Shown piece after piece: positions 26,105 through 34,164 of a stretch of 49,609 nucleotides of DNA. The notes beneath the pieces are model-generated. The model had not been told where the DNA came from, made no database searches, and saw only the letters and a program-made list of their open reading frames with translations. The DNA is taken from positions 1 through 49,609 of the forward strand of contig JAUIBE010000019.1 of NCBI GenBank assembly GCA_030428105.1, given 5' to 3'. Position numbers and translations under genes: made by a program. The stretch is from Gammaproteobacteria bacterium (GTDB lineage Bacteria; Pseudomonadota; Gammaproteobacteria; Xanthomonadales; SZUA-36). Every line of letters starts with the position of its first letter. Position 1 is the stretch's first letter.

Positions 26105-26791
26105 ATGGCCATGGCCAGCAGCGCAGAACGCTACATCCCCGCTAGCCGCGAGGGGATGCTGAAAATTACCGAGATTTTTCACTCGCTTCAGGGTGAAGCG
26201 GCGCAGGTGGGCCTGCCCACGGTGTTCGTGCGCCTAACCGGCTGCCCGCTGCGCTGCCAGTACTGCGACTCCGAATACGCGTTTACCGGCGGCGAATGGA
26301 TGCACTTCGATGACATCCTGGCCCAGGTGCGCTCGTATGAAACACCTTACGTATGCGTGACCGGCGGCGAGCCGCTGGCGCAAAAGCGTTGTTCAGAGTT
26401 GCTGCGCCTGCTGTGCGACCAGGGCTTCCAGGTCTCGCTGGAGACCAGTGGCGCCATGGACCTTGCGCTGGCTGACGAACGCGTATCGCGGGTCATGGAT
26501 ATCAAGACGCCAGGCTCGGGCGAGCAGGCCCGCAACCGCTGGGAAAACGTCGCCCAGCTCACCGCCAATGACCAGGTGAAATTCGTGATCTGTTCGCGCG
26601 AAGACTTCGATTGGGCGATGGCAAAGACGCAGGAACACGGCCTTGCAGCGCGCTGCGAGGTGCTGTTCTCACCGAGCTGGGGCCAGGTGGGCGAGAAGGA
26701 ACTGGCCGAATGGATATTGCAGGCGCGTGCGCCGGTGCGCTTCCAGATGCAGTTGCACAAGCTGCTGTGGGGCGATGTGCCCGGCAAGTGA
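26105..26791 (+). CDS. queE: 7-carboxy-7-deazaguanine synthase QueE
   Basis: 228 residues from ATG 26105; a later ATG at 26156 (MLKITEIFHSLQGEA, GAGGGG just before it) gives 211 residues and may be the true start. Radical SAM enzyme: Cys cluster in GCPLRCQYCDSEYAF binds the 4Fe-4S cluster, and VTGGEPLAQ is the conserved SAM-binding segment. Converts 6-carboxytetrahydropterin to CDG in queuosine biosynthesis. Followed by queC after 21 nt. Confidence 0.94.
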   Translation: MAMASSAERYIPASREGMLKITEIFHSLQGEAAQVGLPTVFVRLTGCPLRCQYCDSEYAFTGGEWMHFDDILAQVRSYETPYVCVTGGEPLAQKRCSELLRLLCDQGFQVSLETSGAMDLALADERVSRVMDIKTPGSGEQARNRWENVAQLTANDQVKFVICSREDFDWAMAKTQEHGLAARCEVLFSPSWGQVGEKELAEWILQARAPVRFQMQLHKLLWGDVPGK

Positions 26792-26812
26792 GCAATAGGG
26801 AACGTAGAACGC

Positions 26813-27496
26813 ATGAGTGATTTGAAACGCGCGGTGGTATTGCTTTCAGGCGGGCTGGACTCAGCCACTGCGCTGGCTGTGGCCGCCGACCAGGGCTTTG
26901 AGTGCCACGCCATGGCAGTAGATTACGGCCAGCGCCACGATGCCGAGCTCGAAGCCGCAAGACGCATTGCCGGCCGCGCCGGCGCCAACCTCAAGATCGT
27001 TTCTGTAGACCTGCGCGCCATCGGCGGCTCCGCGTTGACCGACGACATCGAAGTGCCGGAAGGCGAGGGCGGCGATGTGGGTGAAGGCATTCCCGTCACC
27101 TATGTGCCGGCGCGCAACACGGTGCTGTTATCCCTGGCCCTGGGCTATGCCGAGGTGTTGGAAGCGGACGCCATCTTTATCGGCGTCAACGCGGTGGACT
27201 ATTCCGGCTACCCCGATTGCCGCCCGGAATACATCGCCGCCTTCCAGGCCCTGGCGCAACTGGCCACCAAGGCGGGCGTGGAAGGCGGTGCGCTGGAAAT
27301 TCGCACGCCGCTTATCGACTTGACCAAGGCTGAAATTATCCAGCTAGGCACGCGCCTGGGCGTGGACTATAGCCTGACCGTTTCCTGCTACCAGGCTGAT
27401 AGCGCTGGCCGTGCCTGCGGCAAGTGCGATTCCTGCCGCATTCGCAAACAGGGCTTTATTGATGCGGGTATCGAAGACCCAACCCGCTACGCCTGA
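26813..27496 (+). CDS. queC: 7-cyano-7-deazaguanine synthase QueC
   Basis: 227 residues. PP-loop ATPase with [14 protein letters not shown], the conserved [14 protein letters not shown] and a zinc site formed by [21 protein letters not shown] (four Cys). Converts CDG to preQ0 for queuosine. Operon partner of queE. Confidence 0.96.
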   Translation: MSDLKRAVVLLSGGLDSATALAVAADQGFECHAMAVDYGQRHDAELEAARRIAGRAGANLKIVSVDLRAIGGSALTDDIEVPEGEGGDVGEGIPVTYVPARNTVLLSLALGYAEVLEADAIFIGVNAVDYSGYPDCRPEYIAAFQALAQLATKAGVEGGALEIRTPLIDLTKAEIIQLGTRLGVDYSLTVSCYQADSAGRACGKCDSCRIRKQGFIDAGIEDPTRYA

Positions 27497-27517
27497 AACA
27501 CAACAAGGAGCGAACCC

Positions 27518-27817
27518 GTGACCCGAACCTCTTTCTGCCTGTTGTTCGCAATGCTGATCGCGAGCGCTGCGCACGCCAAGGATGACAAGGACGGTGCACC
27601 ACCTCGCCAGTGCCCGGAACTGGAAGCCCGAACGGTGTTCGTGGCGGACAAATCGCTGCGCCGCCACGATGGCAGCGCCAAGGCCATCACCGAGGCCCAC
27701 CAGGAGGCCCAGGCCGATGGCTGGAGCTTTGCGGACATGGAAATCTACACCGAGAACAACGACCTGCAGGGCTTCCTGATTACCTACACGCGGCCGCACC
27801 CCTGCAATTTGCGCTGA
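27518..27817 (+). CDS. Small secreted protein of unknown function
   Basis: 99 residues from GTG 27518 with AAGGAG ribosome site, 21 nt after queC. Signal peptide (CLLFAMLIASAAHAK), then a compact domain with two cysteines (RQCPEL near the mature start and PHPCNLR at the end) that could form one disulfide linking the termini. The gene ends exactly next to the convergent pilT/U-type stop at 27818. No family recognised. Confidence 0.7.
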   Translation: MTRTSFCLLFAMLIASAAHAKDDKDGAPPRQCPELEARTVFVADKSLRRHDGSAKAITEAHQEAQADGWSFADMEIYTENNDLQGFLITYTRPHPCNLR

Positions 27818-29344
27818 CTAAGCCAGCGAGGGATATTCTTTGAGCAACTCGTGAAACACCGCGTGAATCTCGTCATCGCTGAGCTGGTCGTCGTCGGCTG
27901 CAAAGCGCTTGGAGGCCTGCAGGCGCCACACATCGGTGCCGAACCGGGTATCGATGATGTTGATCAACAGGGTGATTTTCTGGTCGGAGTCCGGAGTTAG
28001 CTCGGAAAGCTCGTCGCTTTCATTGTCGATCGGTTCCAGCGCCAGCGCCTGGATGTCTTCCACGCCGAAACTGTACTGCACCTCGATGTCGCCGCCTTCC
28101 GAAGCGTGTTTCAGGCCTTTTTGCTCAAGCCCGGCGGACAGGGCCTGCTGAATCAACGAATCGGTGTCTTCCCGTCGCCGGTTGCTCACCTGCAAGGGTT
28201 TTAGCGCAAATGTCAGGTAGTGCTCAAACGGCGCCTGGCGGTTGAACGACAGTTCCTTTTCGATGCCAAATGCGCCGCCGCTGGCATCCCGGTTCGAACG
28301 GATCTTCAATGACAGGTTGTTGCGGCTGTCGGCATGGCGCAGCGCCTCGTCTTCAGAAATCTTGCCTTGCTCGTAGAGTTCGTAGAGGGCGAGGTCGAAG
28401 GTCTTGTGCACCAGCCCCTCGCTGCGCGTCATCGCCTGTTTCACCTGGTCGATCTTGCCCTGGCGAATCAGCTCGGAGATATGCGCAGTGTTGAACATCA
28501 GCTCCATCGCCGCCACCCGCTTGCGATCTACCCCCTGGCACAGGCGTTGGGAGATGATCACGTTGAGGTGCATCGAGACATCCATCAGGATCTGGTCGTG
28601 CGCCGGTTCGGGGAAGAAGCCGAGGATGCGCTCCAACGCCTGGTTGGAATTATTGGCGTGCAGAGTGGCGACGCACAGGTGGCCGGTTTCGGCGTAGGTC
28701 AGCGCCTGGAGCATGGTGTCCTGGTCGCGCACCTCGCCAATCATGATCACGTTGGGCGCCTCGCGGAGTGCGTTCTTCAAAGCGCTGGCGTAGGAGTGGG
28801 TGTCGATGCCAACCTCGCGCTGGTTCACCAACGCTTTGCTGTGCTCGTGAACAAACTCGATCGGATCCTCGATGGTCAGGATATGCCCGCCGCGGTTGTT
28901 GGCGCGGTAATCAATCATTGCCGCCAGGGTGGTGGATTTGCCGGTGCTGGTACCGCCCACCACCAGCACCAGGCCGCGCTCGGCCATGATGATTTCGTTG
29001 AGCTTCTCTGGCAGGCCCAGTTCTTTCACCGACAGGATCTTGCTGCGAATAAACCGGCACACGGCCGCGGGGCCGCCGCGCTGGTAAAACACGTTGACGC
29101 GAAAGCGGCCGGCGTTGGGCACCTGCAGCGCGATGTTCAGCTCCAGCTCGCGCTCCAGGGTCGCGACCTGTTGTTCATCGAGGATGGAATAGATCAGCGC
29201 CCTGGCGGTTTCCTTGTCGACAACGGTATCGCTAAGCGCCGACATGCGCCCCTCGATATTCACCATTGGCGGCGCGTCCACGGTGATAAACAGGTCGGAT
29301 GCCTGGTGTCTGGCCATGTCGACCAGCAAGTCGGAAAGATTCAT
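27818..29344 (-). CDS. PilT/PilU-type pilus ATPase with C-terminal DUF4136-like domain
   Basis: 508 residues. Residues 1-365 are a PilU-type retraction ATPase: Walker A variant VGGTSTGKSTT (about 129-139), Asp box TIEDPIEFVHEH, Walker B MIGEVRDQDTM, and the His box TLHANNSNQALERI. Typical PilU proteins end near residue 380. Here residues about 371-505 form an extra domain (FEHYLTFALKPLQV … ITLLINIIDTRFGTDVWRLQ … IHAVFHELLKEYPS) whose pattern resembles DUF4136, usually found in envelope lipoproteins. The domain call is by eye. Motor assigns to type IVa pilus retraction. Confidence 0.88.
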   Translation of the reverse strand: MNLSDLLVDMARHQASDLFITVDAPPMVNIEGRMSALSDTVVDKETARALIYSILDEQQVATLERELELNIALQVPNAGRFRVNVFYQRGGPAAVCRFIRSKILSVKELGLPEKLNEIIMAERGLVLVVGGTSTGKSTTLAAMIDYRANNRGGHILTIEDPIEFVHEHSKALVNQREVGIDTHSYASALKNALREAPNVIMIGEVRDQDTMLQALTYAETGHLCVATLHANNSNQALERILGFFPEPAHDQILMDVSMHLNVIISQRLCQGVDRKRVAAMELMFNTAHISELIRQGKIDQVKQAMTRSEGLVHKTFDLALYELYEQGKISEDEALRHADSRNNLSLKIRSNRDASGGAFGIEKELSFNRQAPFEHYLTFALKPLQVSNRRREDTDSLIQQALSAGLEQKGLKHASEGGDIEVQYSFGVEDIQALALEPIDNESDELSELTPDSDQKITLLINIIDTRFGTDVWRLQASKRFAADDDQLSDDEIHAVFHELLKEYPSLA

Positions 29345-29366
29345 GCTTCGCCCCCCGGAGTGTTTG

Positions 29367-29382
29367 CTTGCGCTAGCGCAAG
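29367..29382. promoter_or_regulatory. 16-bp perfect palindrome upstream of pilus ATPase
   Basis: CTTGCGCTAGCGCAAG, 23 nt before the start codon. On the minus strand it follows a TATACT hexamer (29386-29381) and so would overlap a transcription start, the usual place for a repressor operator. No -35 box is clear. Confidence 0.45.
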
Positions 29383-29454
29383 TATAGGGGCATCAGCGCC
29401 CGCCTGCGCAGTGCGCTGCAGCCGTGGTTGGGGGCGGATTGTGCTTGCGTGGCG

Positions 29455-29919
29455 TTAGCTGGGGCAGCCAGACGGCAGCAGCGAAAGGTCGAGCCCGCTG
29501 GTGCCGCAAAGCCACTTGATGTCGTGGCGAGAGTGCTTCGTCAACGAGCTTTCCAGGAACAGGTACTGCTCGACGCCGAATTCGTTGTCGAAAATGCCGT
29601 CTTCGAGCAATACCTTGATGGTGACCGATTCGCCGTCGGGGCTGGTTTCCAGCCGGAGCTCACGTACGAAATCAGGCTTGGAAACCGAACTGTAGAGCAG
29701 GGCGTTGGCTTCCGAGGCATTTTGCGGATAGCGACCGGTTTCAAGGAACATGCGCGACACGTTGCGCATGGAGTCACGCGCGTAGTCCAGGCCCTGGGTG
29801 ACCCTGGCCTTGTCTGAAAATGCCTGGTATTGCGGTACGGCCGTTGCCGAGGCAAGGGTTGCCGTTGCCGCCAGTAGCAGCAGTTGAAGTCCGCCAAATC
29901 CTTTGTGTGCGCGTTTCAT
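29455..29919 (-). CDS. Type IV pilin-like protein with atypical N-terminus
   Basis: 154 residues. The N-terminus KGFGGLQLLLLAATATLASA followed by VPQYQAF has the length and layout of a prepilin helix (compare GFTLIEL...AIPQYQ), with Gly before Phe, but the conserved Glu5 is Gln. A C-terminal Cys pair in WLCGTSGLDLSLLPSGC mimics the pilin disulfide loop. Central region is a soluble beta-rich domain. Ribosome site GGAGG. It lies upstream of the PilU-like gene on the same strand. Could alternatively be an exported protein cut by signal peptidase I. Confidence 0.65.
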   Translation of the reverse strand: MKRAHKGFGGLQLLLLAATATLASATAVPQYQAFSDKARVTQGLDYARDSMRNVSRMFLETGRYPQNASEANALLYSSVSKPDFVRELRLETSPDGESVTIKVLLEDGIFDNEFGVEQYLFLESSLTKHSRHDIKWLCGTSGLDLSLLPSGCPS

Positions 29920-29932
29920 TACCCGTCCTCCA

Positions 29933-29945
29933 TGCCCGTTGGGCA
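29933..29945 (-). promoter_or_regulatory. Short hairpin at the predicted 5' end of the pilin-like mRNA
   Basis: TGCCC-AAC-GGGCA on the minus strand, a perfect 5-bp stem. It sits at the transcript start predicted from the sigma-54-type site and just before the GGAGG ribosome site, so it could stabilise the message. Confidence 0.35.
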
Positions 29946-29954
29946 GGAGAAGTT

Positions 29955-29971
29955 ATGCAATGATCATGCCA
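29955..29971 (-). promoter_or_regulatory. Predicted sigma-54 promoter for the pilin-like gene
   Basis: Minus-strand TGGCATGATCATTGCAT, GG-N10-GC with a consensus TTGCAT -12 box. Expected start near 29944, about 25 nt before the ATG at 29919. Family knowledge: major pilin genes are commonly sigma-54 dependent. Confidence 0.78.
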
Positions 29972-30124
29972 GAAACCAAAAACAATAAAAACAACAGCTT
30001 ATGAAGGCCAGTGGTCAATAACTGACGCACCCGATGGCCGGGTAGCGGCAATTGGTGCCGCAGAATGTCCCTACTGATGTGCTGGCGTGCGCAAGGTGCG
30101 GCAGTGGCTACCGCCTGAATTCAA

Positions 30125-31057
30125 TCAGTCGGCGCGCTGGTCCAGCCACAGCCGCAGGGTTTGGGTGACCTGCTCGGCTGCGTCCTGCTGCACAAAGTGT
30201 CCGGCGCCGGGAATGGTGACCAGTGTGAGATCGGCGCCAATCCAGTCCCAGGTGTTGTTCAGCGCATCAGAATGCAGCGCGGTGTCTTCCAGTCCGTGAA
30301 ACATCAGGGTTGATATTTCCAGCGGTGGCAGCGGTGGTGATGGTTCGTATTCCGGGCTCCAAAGGTCGGGATAGTTGGCCTTGTAATAGGCCAGCATGCC
30401 GTCGAAGTTCGAGCGTTCGAAAGCCTCGATGTATTGCTCCCGCGCGGCCGGATCTTTCACCCACCCCGAAATGGTTTCCGCGGTCATGGGCATGCCGAAG
30501 AATATGTCTGGATCCTGCGGGCTGCCCGCCCGGAACACCCGCGCATAATCCGCGCCCGCGAGCGCTTCTTCGTTGCTGGCCCAGGCTTGTCCCAGGCCGT
30601 TGGGGTGCGGCAGGTTGAGGATGACCAGTTTATCCACCATCTGCGGCAGGGCGTACGCGAACTGCCAGGCAATCACGCCACCCCAGTCATGCGCCACGAC
30701 GATGGCCGATTCTTCACCCAGGTGGCGAATCACCGCCGCGATGTCCCCGATTAGCAGCGGCATGGCGTAAGCAGCAACGCCCTCGGGCTGGTCGCTCAGG
30801 TTGTATCCGCGCAGGTCTACAGCCGCCACCCGGTAGCCATCCGCCAGGCCGGCCATCTGGTGCCGCCAGGTGTACCAGAAGTCCGGGAACCCGTGGATCA
30901 TGACCACCAGCGGGCCTTCGCCGACCTCCGCATAGTGAATCTTCACGCCGTTATTCTCGGCGTAACCGTGCGTCACCTGTTCCATCAAGTCAGAAGCCTC
31001 GGTGGTGGAAGCTGAAACGCTCATAACAAGCGCCAGGAGCAAGGTGGATAAACGCAT
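30125..31057 (-). CDS. Exported epoxide-hydrolase-like alpha/beta hydrolase
   Basis: 310 residues. Signal peptide (LLLALVMSVSASTTEAS), then an alpha/beta hydrolase with oxyanion segment VMIHGFPDFWYTWRHQM, nucleophile Asp in VVAHDWGGVIAW, acid in FHGLEDTAL and His in GAGHFVQQD. Asp as nucleophile plus HGFPD/E points to epoxide hydrolases or haloalkane dehalogenases; cap domain lies between about residues 150 and 230. Substrate unknown; presence of a signal peptide indicates periplasmic or secreted activity. Confidence 0.85.
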   Translation of the reverse strand: MRLSTLLLALVMSVSASTTEASDLMEQVTHGYAENNGVKIHYAEVGEGPLVVMIHGFPDFWYTWRHQMAGLADGYRVAAVDLRGYNLSDQPEGVAAYAMPLLIGDIAAVIRHLGEESAIVVAHDWGGVIAWQFAYALPQMVDKLVILNLPHPNGLGQAWASNEEALAGADYARVFRAGSPQDPDIFFGMPMTAETISGWVKDPAAREQYIEAFERSNFDGMLAYYKANYPDLWSPEYEPSPPLPPLEISTLMFHGLEDTALHSDALNNTWDWIGADLTLVTIPGAGHFVQQDAAEQVTQTLRLWLDQRAD

Positions 31058-31119
31058 GGTGTGGGCCTCATGAGCATGGGTGCAGGATCAAATCGCAAAA
31101 CAAACGGCTACCGATTAAG

Positions 31120-31977
31120 TTAATAGACACGGATATACCAATACGCTTCGATTAGAGAGGCGAAGCTGTCCCCTGGGTACTCGACGCGACCGCTATTGAC
31201 CAAATTTTGTGATGAGGGCCAAGGGTCTCTAGCCACTACGCTATTGATGATTGGTCCCTTAGGTGACGGAGTATAGCTAGCTGCGGTGACCACCACAGCA
31301 TGCGCGGTTGGGCCGTTTCTGTATCCAACAATTACCGGATGACCGCTTACGAGTTCTCTCAGAAGTACTTCAGGTGTTGGTGCACCAAAGTTCAAAGATG
31401 CTTCTACTGTGTATTGGCGGCCGCTGTTGTCAAGGCTCCAGTTATTCAGGTTTTTTGTGATTGCCTGAAAGCTACCAGGCCAATTTGGAAGTTGACCGTT
31501 AGGTGCAAATCCATAGGTTCTGGCCACGATCTGATGTTGGTTGATATGCACGTTATGGTAGTTCAAGACCATTTGGATCGAGGCGGCCCAGCACCATTGC
31601 GAGTTACTTTGCGCTGAAGCGAAGAAATCAAAAACGTTAGTCGGAACTCCGACAGTGATTGATGCCTTGGAATCAAGGCTGTGCGCGGCGGGTGATTGGG
31701 GCGCGCCCGGAATGGGATGAGGAGCGTCTACGGATATGAGTTCGTCGCAATCCAGACTTTTCTCGAGTCTGGCTTGAATAGGGGTGTCTTCGAAAATACG
31801 GCAGTCAACCTCGGGCTGAGTTCCACTTTTTAGCTGCTCTAGCTTCTTTTCCTTTCTCTCGGCACGCGTAAGTTCCGAGCTTGGATTTGCGTCCTTGTCT
31901 CCTGGATCCTGCTGTCCAAAGGAAAGCGTTGGAAAGACCATCGACGCAATAACCAAAACCAGCAATCTTATTCGCAT
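31120..31977 (-). CDS. Secreted papain/C39-like cysteine protease
   Basis: 285 residues from ATG 31977 (an upstream in-frame ATG at 32010 exists, but MRIRLLVLVIASMVFP is the natural signal peptide). A charged pro-region (TRAERKEKKLEQLKSG) precedes a catalytic domain with Cys in SQWCWAASIQMVLNYHN, His in PTAHAVVVTAAS and Asp in VVARDPWP, the papain-like/AvrRpt2-type C39_2 pattern. AT-richer than its surroundings. Target unknown. Confidence 0.75.
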   Translation of the reverse strand: MRIRLLVLVIASMVFPTLSFGQQDPGDKDANPSSELTRAERKEKKLEQLKSGTQPEVDCRIFEDTPIQARLEKSLDCDELISVDAPHPIPGAPQSPAAHSLDSKASITVGVPTNVFDFFASAQSNSQWCWAASIQMVLNYHNVHINQHQIVARTYGFAPNGQLPNWPGSFQAITKNLNNWSLDNSGRQYTVEASLNFGAPTPEVLLRELVSGHPVIVGYRNGPTAHAVVVTAASYTPSPKGPIINSVVARDPWPSSQNLVNSGRVEYPGDSFASLIEAYWYIRVY

Positions 31978-32402
31978 AGGATTTTCCGGTGGACCTACGA
32001 GTCGGCTCAAGGCGTACAGGTTAGCAATAAAAGGAAAGGCGAAGAAAAGTTTGGATGTTCAACCCGTCCCACGCGTGGCTAATTAACGACTGGTTAGCAC
32101 AAATCCATTTCGAGAAAAACGTGTTCCACGTTCAATGCTTGTAAGCCGAAAATGTTCTTTGGGGATTCTAAGCCCAGTTTACTTCCATCCTTTAACTGAA
32201 AAGGCTTTCTGCCACGAATCAGGAATAGATTTCTATTGAAGTTTAGTGGACTCGTAAAGGGCTTTGTCTTCTTGGGCGAGGAACCAGGTAGTTAAACTGT
32301 CTCCTGACAAGACTGATTCGGGTAGCCACGCCAAGCGCAAAAATTTATCGGGTGGGTCCCGGATATTCGCTGCGCGAATTCCAGGATGACTTTAAAGGAG
32401 GA
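31978..32402. other. Non-coding AT-rich stretch
   Basis: Over 400 nt between the cysteine protease gene and tRNA-Lys without a convincing gene on either strand. Composition is visibly AT-richer than the flanking operons. No duplicate of the tRNA 3' end and no clear inverted repeat were found here. Confidence 0.5.
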
Positions 32403-32478
32403 TGGTGGGGGCACTAGGATTCGAACCTAGGACCAGCGGATTAAAAGTCCGATGCTCTACCGACTGAGCTATACCCCC
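32403..32478 (-). tRNA. tRNA-Lys (anticodon UUU)
   Basis: 76 nt including an encoded CCA. Acceptor GGGGGTA pairs with TGCCCCC, D-arm TAGCTCAGTCGGTAGAGC, anticodon arm CGGACTTTTAATCCG with anticodon TTT, variable loop and T-arm CTAGGTTCGAATCCTAG. Reads AAA/AAG lysine codons. Confidence 0.97.
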
Positions 32479-32526
32479 GCCGAGGGAGGCGGAATTGTAA
32501 GGGAATGGGGTGCTTCGCTCAAGTAA

Positions 32527-33156
32527 TCAGGGGTTTGAATCGGGGTTCGCTTCTGTTTTTGCCAGGGCATCGCCCAGTTGGCGGGCCACGTCGTCGCTGA
32601 ATTCGCTGAGCGCGCGGCTCATGGCGGCGGCGATGTCACCGGGGTCGCCGGGGTTGGCGGCGCGGGTTTCGTAACGGGCGCGGCGGGGCGCGATCAGCGG
32701 TTTGGTGTCTTCGGCAATGGCGCTCCACTGCACCTGCAGCACCACTTGCCCTGCAAGATCGCTGTCGAAGCGGTCGACCTGGCCGAGAATCCGGTATTCC
32801 ATGTGGTATGCGCGCAGGTAGGGGTAGGCCACAACCACCACGTTTTCGAGCTGGTTATCCAGCCGGCTGGCGACGATACGGTGGATGGATTCGTCCATCG
32901 GCTCGGCCCAGCGTGAGTATTCGTGCACGGTGATTTCCGCACCTGCGCCACGGGTCACCATCTGCTTGCGGTCGAGATATTCAGGAATGCGCAGCGGGCC
33001 GAAAGCCACCACGGTGCTGCTTGCTGATGTCTTGGGCAGTGGGGCGTCAGCCGTTTCCAGGCTGAAATAACGTACCGGTGGTGAACTGCCGCAGGCGGTT
33101 AGCAGCAGGGTCAGCAAGATGAGTGCGGCGCGCAGGGTGAAAAGGGTCCGGTTCAT
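32527..33156 (-). CDS. ABC-type transport auxiliary lipoprotein (PqiC-like)
   Basis: 209 residues. Lipoprotein signal (LLTLLLTACGSS), then VRYFSLE and the ABC_trans_aux pattern with AFGPLRIPEYLDRKQMVTR and SRWAEPMDESIHRIVA. In other systems PqiC is an outer-membrane partner of the MCE tunnel. Last gene of the four-gene MCE operon, 3 nt after the mlaD-like gene. Confidence 0.9.
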   Translation of the reverse strand: MNRTLFTLRAALILLTLLLTACGSSPPVRYFSLETADAPLPKTSASSTVVAFGPLRIPEYLDRKQMVTRGAGAEITVHEYSRWAEPMDESIHRIVASRLDNQLENVVVVAYPYLRAYHMEYRILGQVDRFDSDLAGQVVLQVQWSAIAEDTKPLIAPRRARYETRAANPGDPGDIAAAMSRALSEFSDDVARQLGDALAKTEANPDSNP

Positions 33157-33159
33157 GGC

Positions 33160-34164
33160 CTACTCCTTGCCGCGCAGCAGCGCGTCGGGGTTGCGTTCCA
33201 GGTAATCGAAGAAGTCGCGCAGGGCGCCGGCGGCGCGTTCCAACTCCTGCAGGGTGGTTTGTATCTGGTACGACTGCACGGTCTCGCCGCGGATCAATTC
33301 CTTGGCGGCCTCCAGCGTTGCCCGTGCTTCGCCGATCGCGCTGGTCAGCCCCTCCAGCGCCGGCTTTAGGTCACCGGAAAGGCCTTCGATCTGGCCCTGC
33401 GAGTTGGTGGCCAGCGCGCTGATGTCCTCGGCGGCCTGGTTCAGCGAGGCCAGCGCCTGGTTCACCTGGGCGGCGATCTGCTGGGTCTCCGGGCTGTTCA
33501 CCAGTTGATTGACGCCCGAAAACGTGGCGCGCAGGTCTTCGGAATTGGTGAGTTGCTCCACGCCTAGCAGGATGTTGTTCAGCCGCTCGGCGATGGCTTC
33601 CATGTCAAAGTCGTCCGCCATCTTCTCGGTAAACAGGCGAATCTTGGCCAGCACGGCCTGGACGTTGGAAGGGATGGTGGGAATTTCTTCCAGCGCAGAG
33701 TTCACGCCCCGGTACACGGGCTTTGTGTCTGGGCGCATCGCCAGTTGCACAATCAACTGGCCGGTGACGAAGCTCTCGGTCTCTAACTGGGCGCGCAGGC
33801 CGGCCTCCTGCACCATGGTGTCGTGGCCAATGGGTGCGCGCCGCGCGAGGGTGGAAATCACCTCACCGAAGTCGGTCATCACCAGGTTCTCGGGCAGAAT
33901 TTCCATCGTCACCTCGGTGAGGGTCTGGTAGGTGGATTGGTCCACCAGCAGGCGAATGTCGGAGACATACCCCACTTTCACGCCGTTCAGGGTTACGTTG
34001 GAGCCCACGCGCAAGCCCTTGGTCGATTCCTCGAAATAGGCCACGTACTCCATGCGCTTGGAGAAATATTCCGCGCCGCCGAACACCGCCACGCCGGCCA
34101 GCAACAGTGCCACGGCGCCCACCACGAAGGCGCCGATGAGGGTGGGGCTGGTTTTCTTGCTCAT
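33160..34164 (-). CDS. MlaD-family MCE substrate-binding protein
   Basis: 334 residues. One N-terminal helix (LIGAFVVGAVALLLAGVAVFG), an MCE domain (YFEESTKGLRVGSNVTLNGVKVGYV) and a long C-terminal helical region with coiled-coil character (INQLVNSPETQQIAAQ-like repeats), as in periplasm-spanning MCE proteins. Binds lipids from or for the membrane ABC transporter. Overlaps the ATPase gene by 4 nt. Confidence 0.93.
   Translation of the reverse strand: MSKKTSPTLIGAFVVGAVALLLAGVAVFGGAEYFSKRMEYVAYFEESTKGLRVGSNVTLNGVKVGYVSDIRLLVDQSTYQTLTEVTMEILPENLVMTDFGEVISTLARRAPIGHDTMVQEAGLRAQLETESFVTGQLIVQLAMRPDTKPVYRGVNSALEEIPTIPSNVQAVLAKIRLFTEKMADDFDMEAIAERLNNILLGVEQLTNSEDLRATFSGVNQLVNSPETQQIAAQVNQALASLNQAAEDISALATNSQGQIEGLSGDLKPALEGLTSAIGEARATLEAAKELIRGETVQSYQIQTTLQELERAAGALRDFFDYLERNPDALLRGKE

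Noticed and set aside
30045-30061. GCGGCA-ATTGG-TGCCGC hairpin as hydrolase terminator or as activator site for the pilin-like promoter
   Set aside because: No U-tract for termination, and the sequence does not match the TTACA-type palindromes upstream of the other sigma-54 promoters.
31060-32402. Att site duplicated from tRNA-Lys flanking the protease island
   Set aside because: No repeat of the tRNA 3' end (GGATTCGAACCTAGG or neighbours) was found on the other side of the island.
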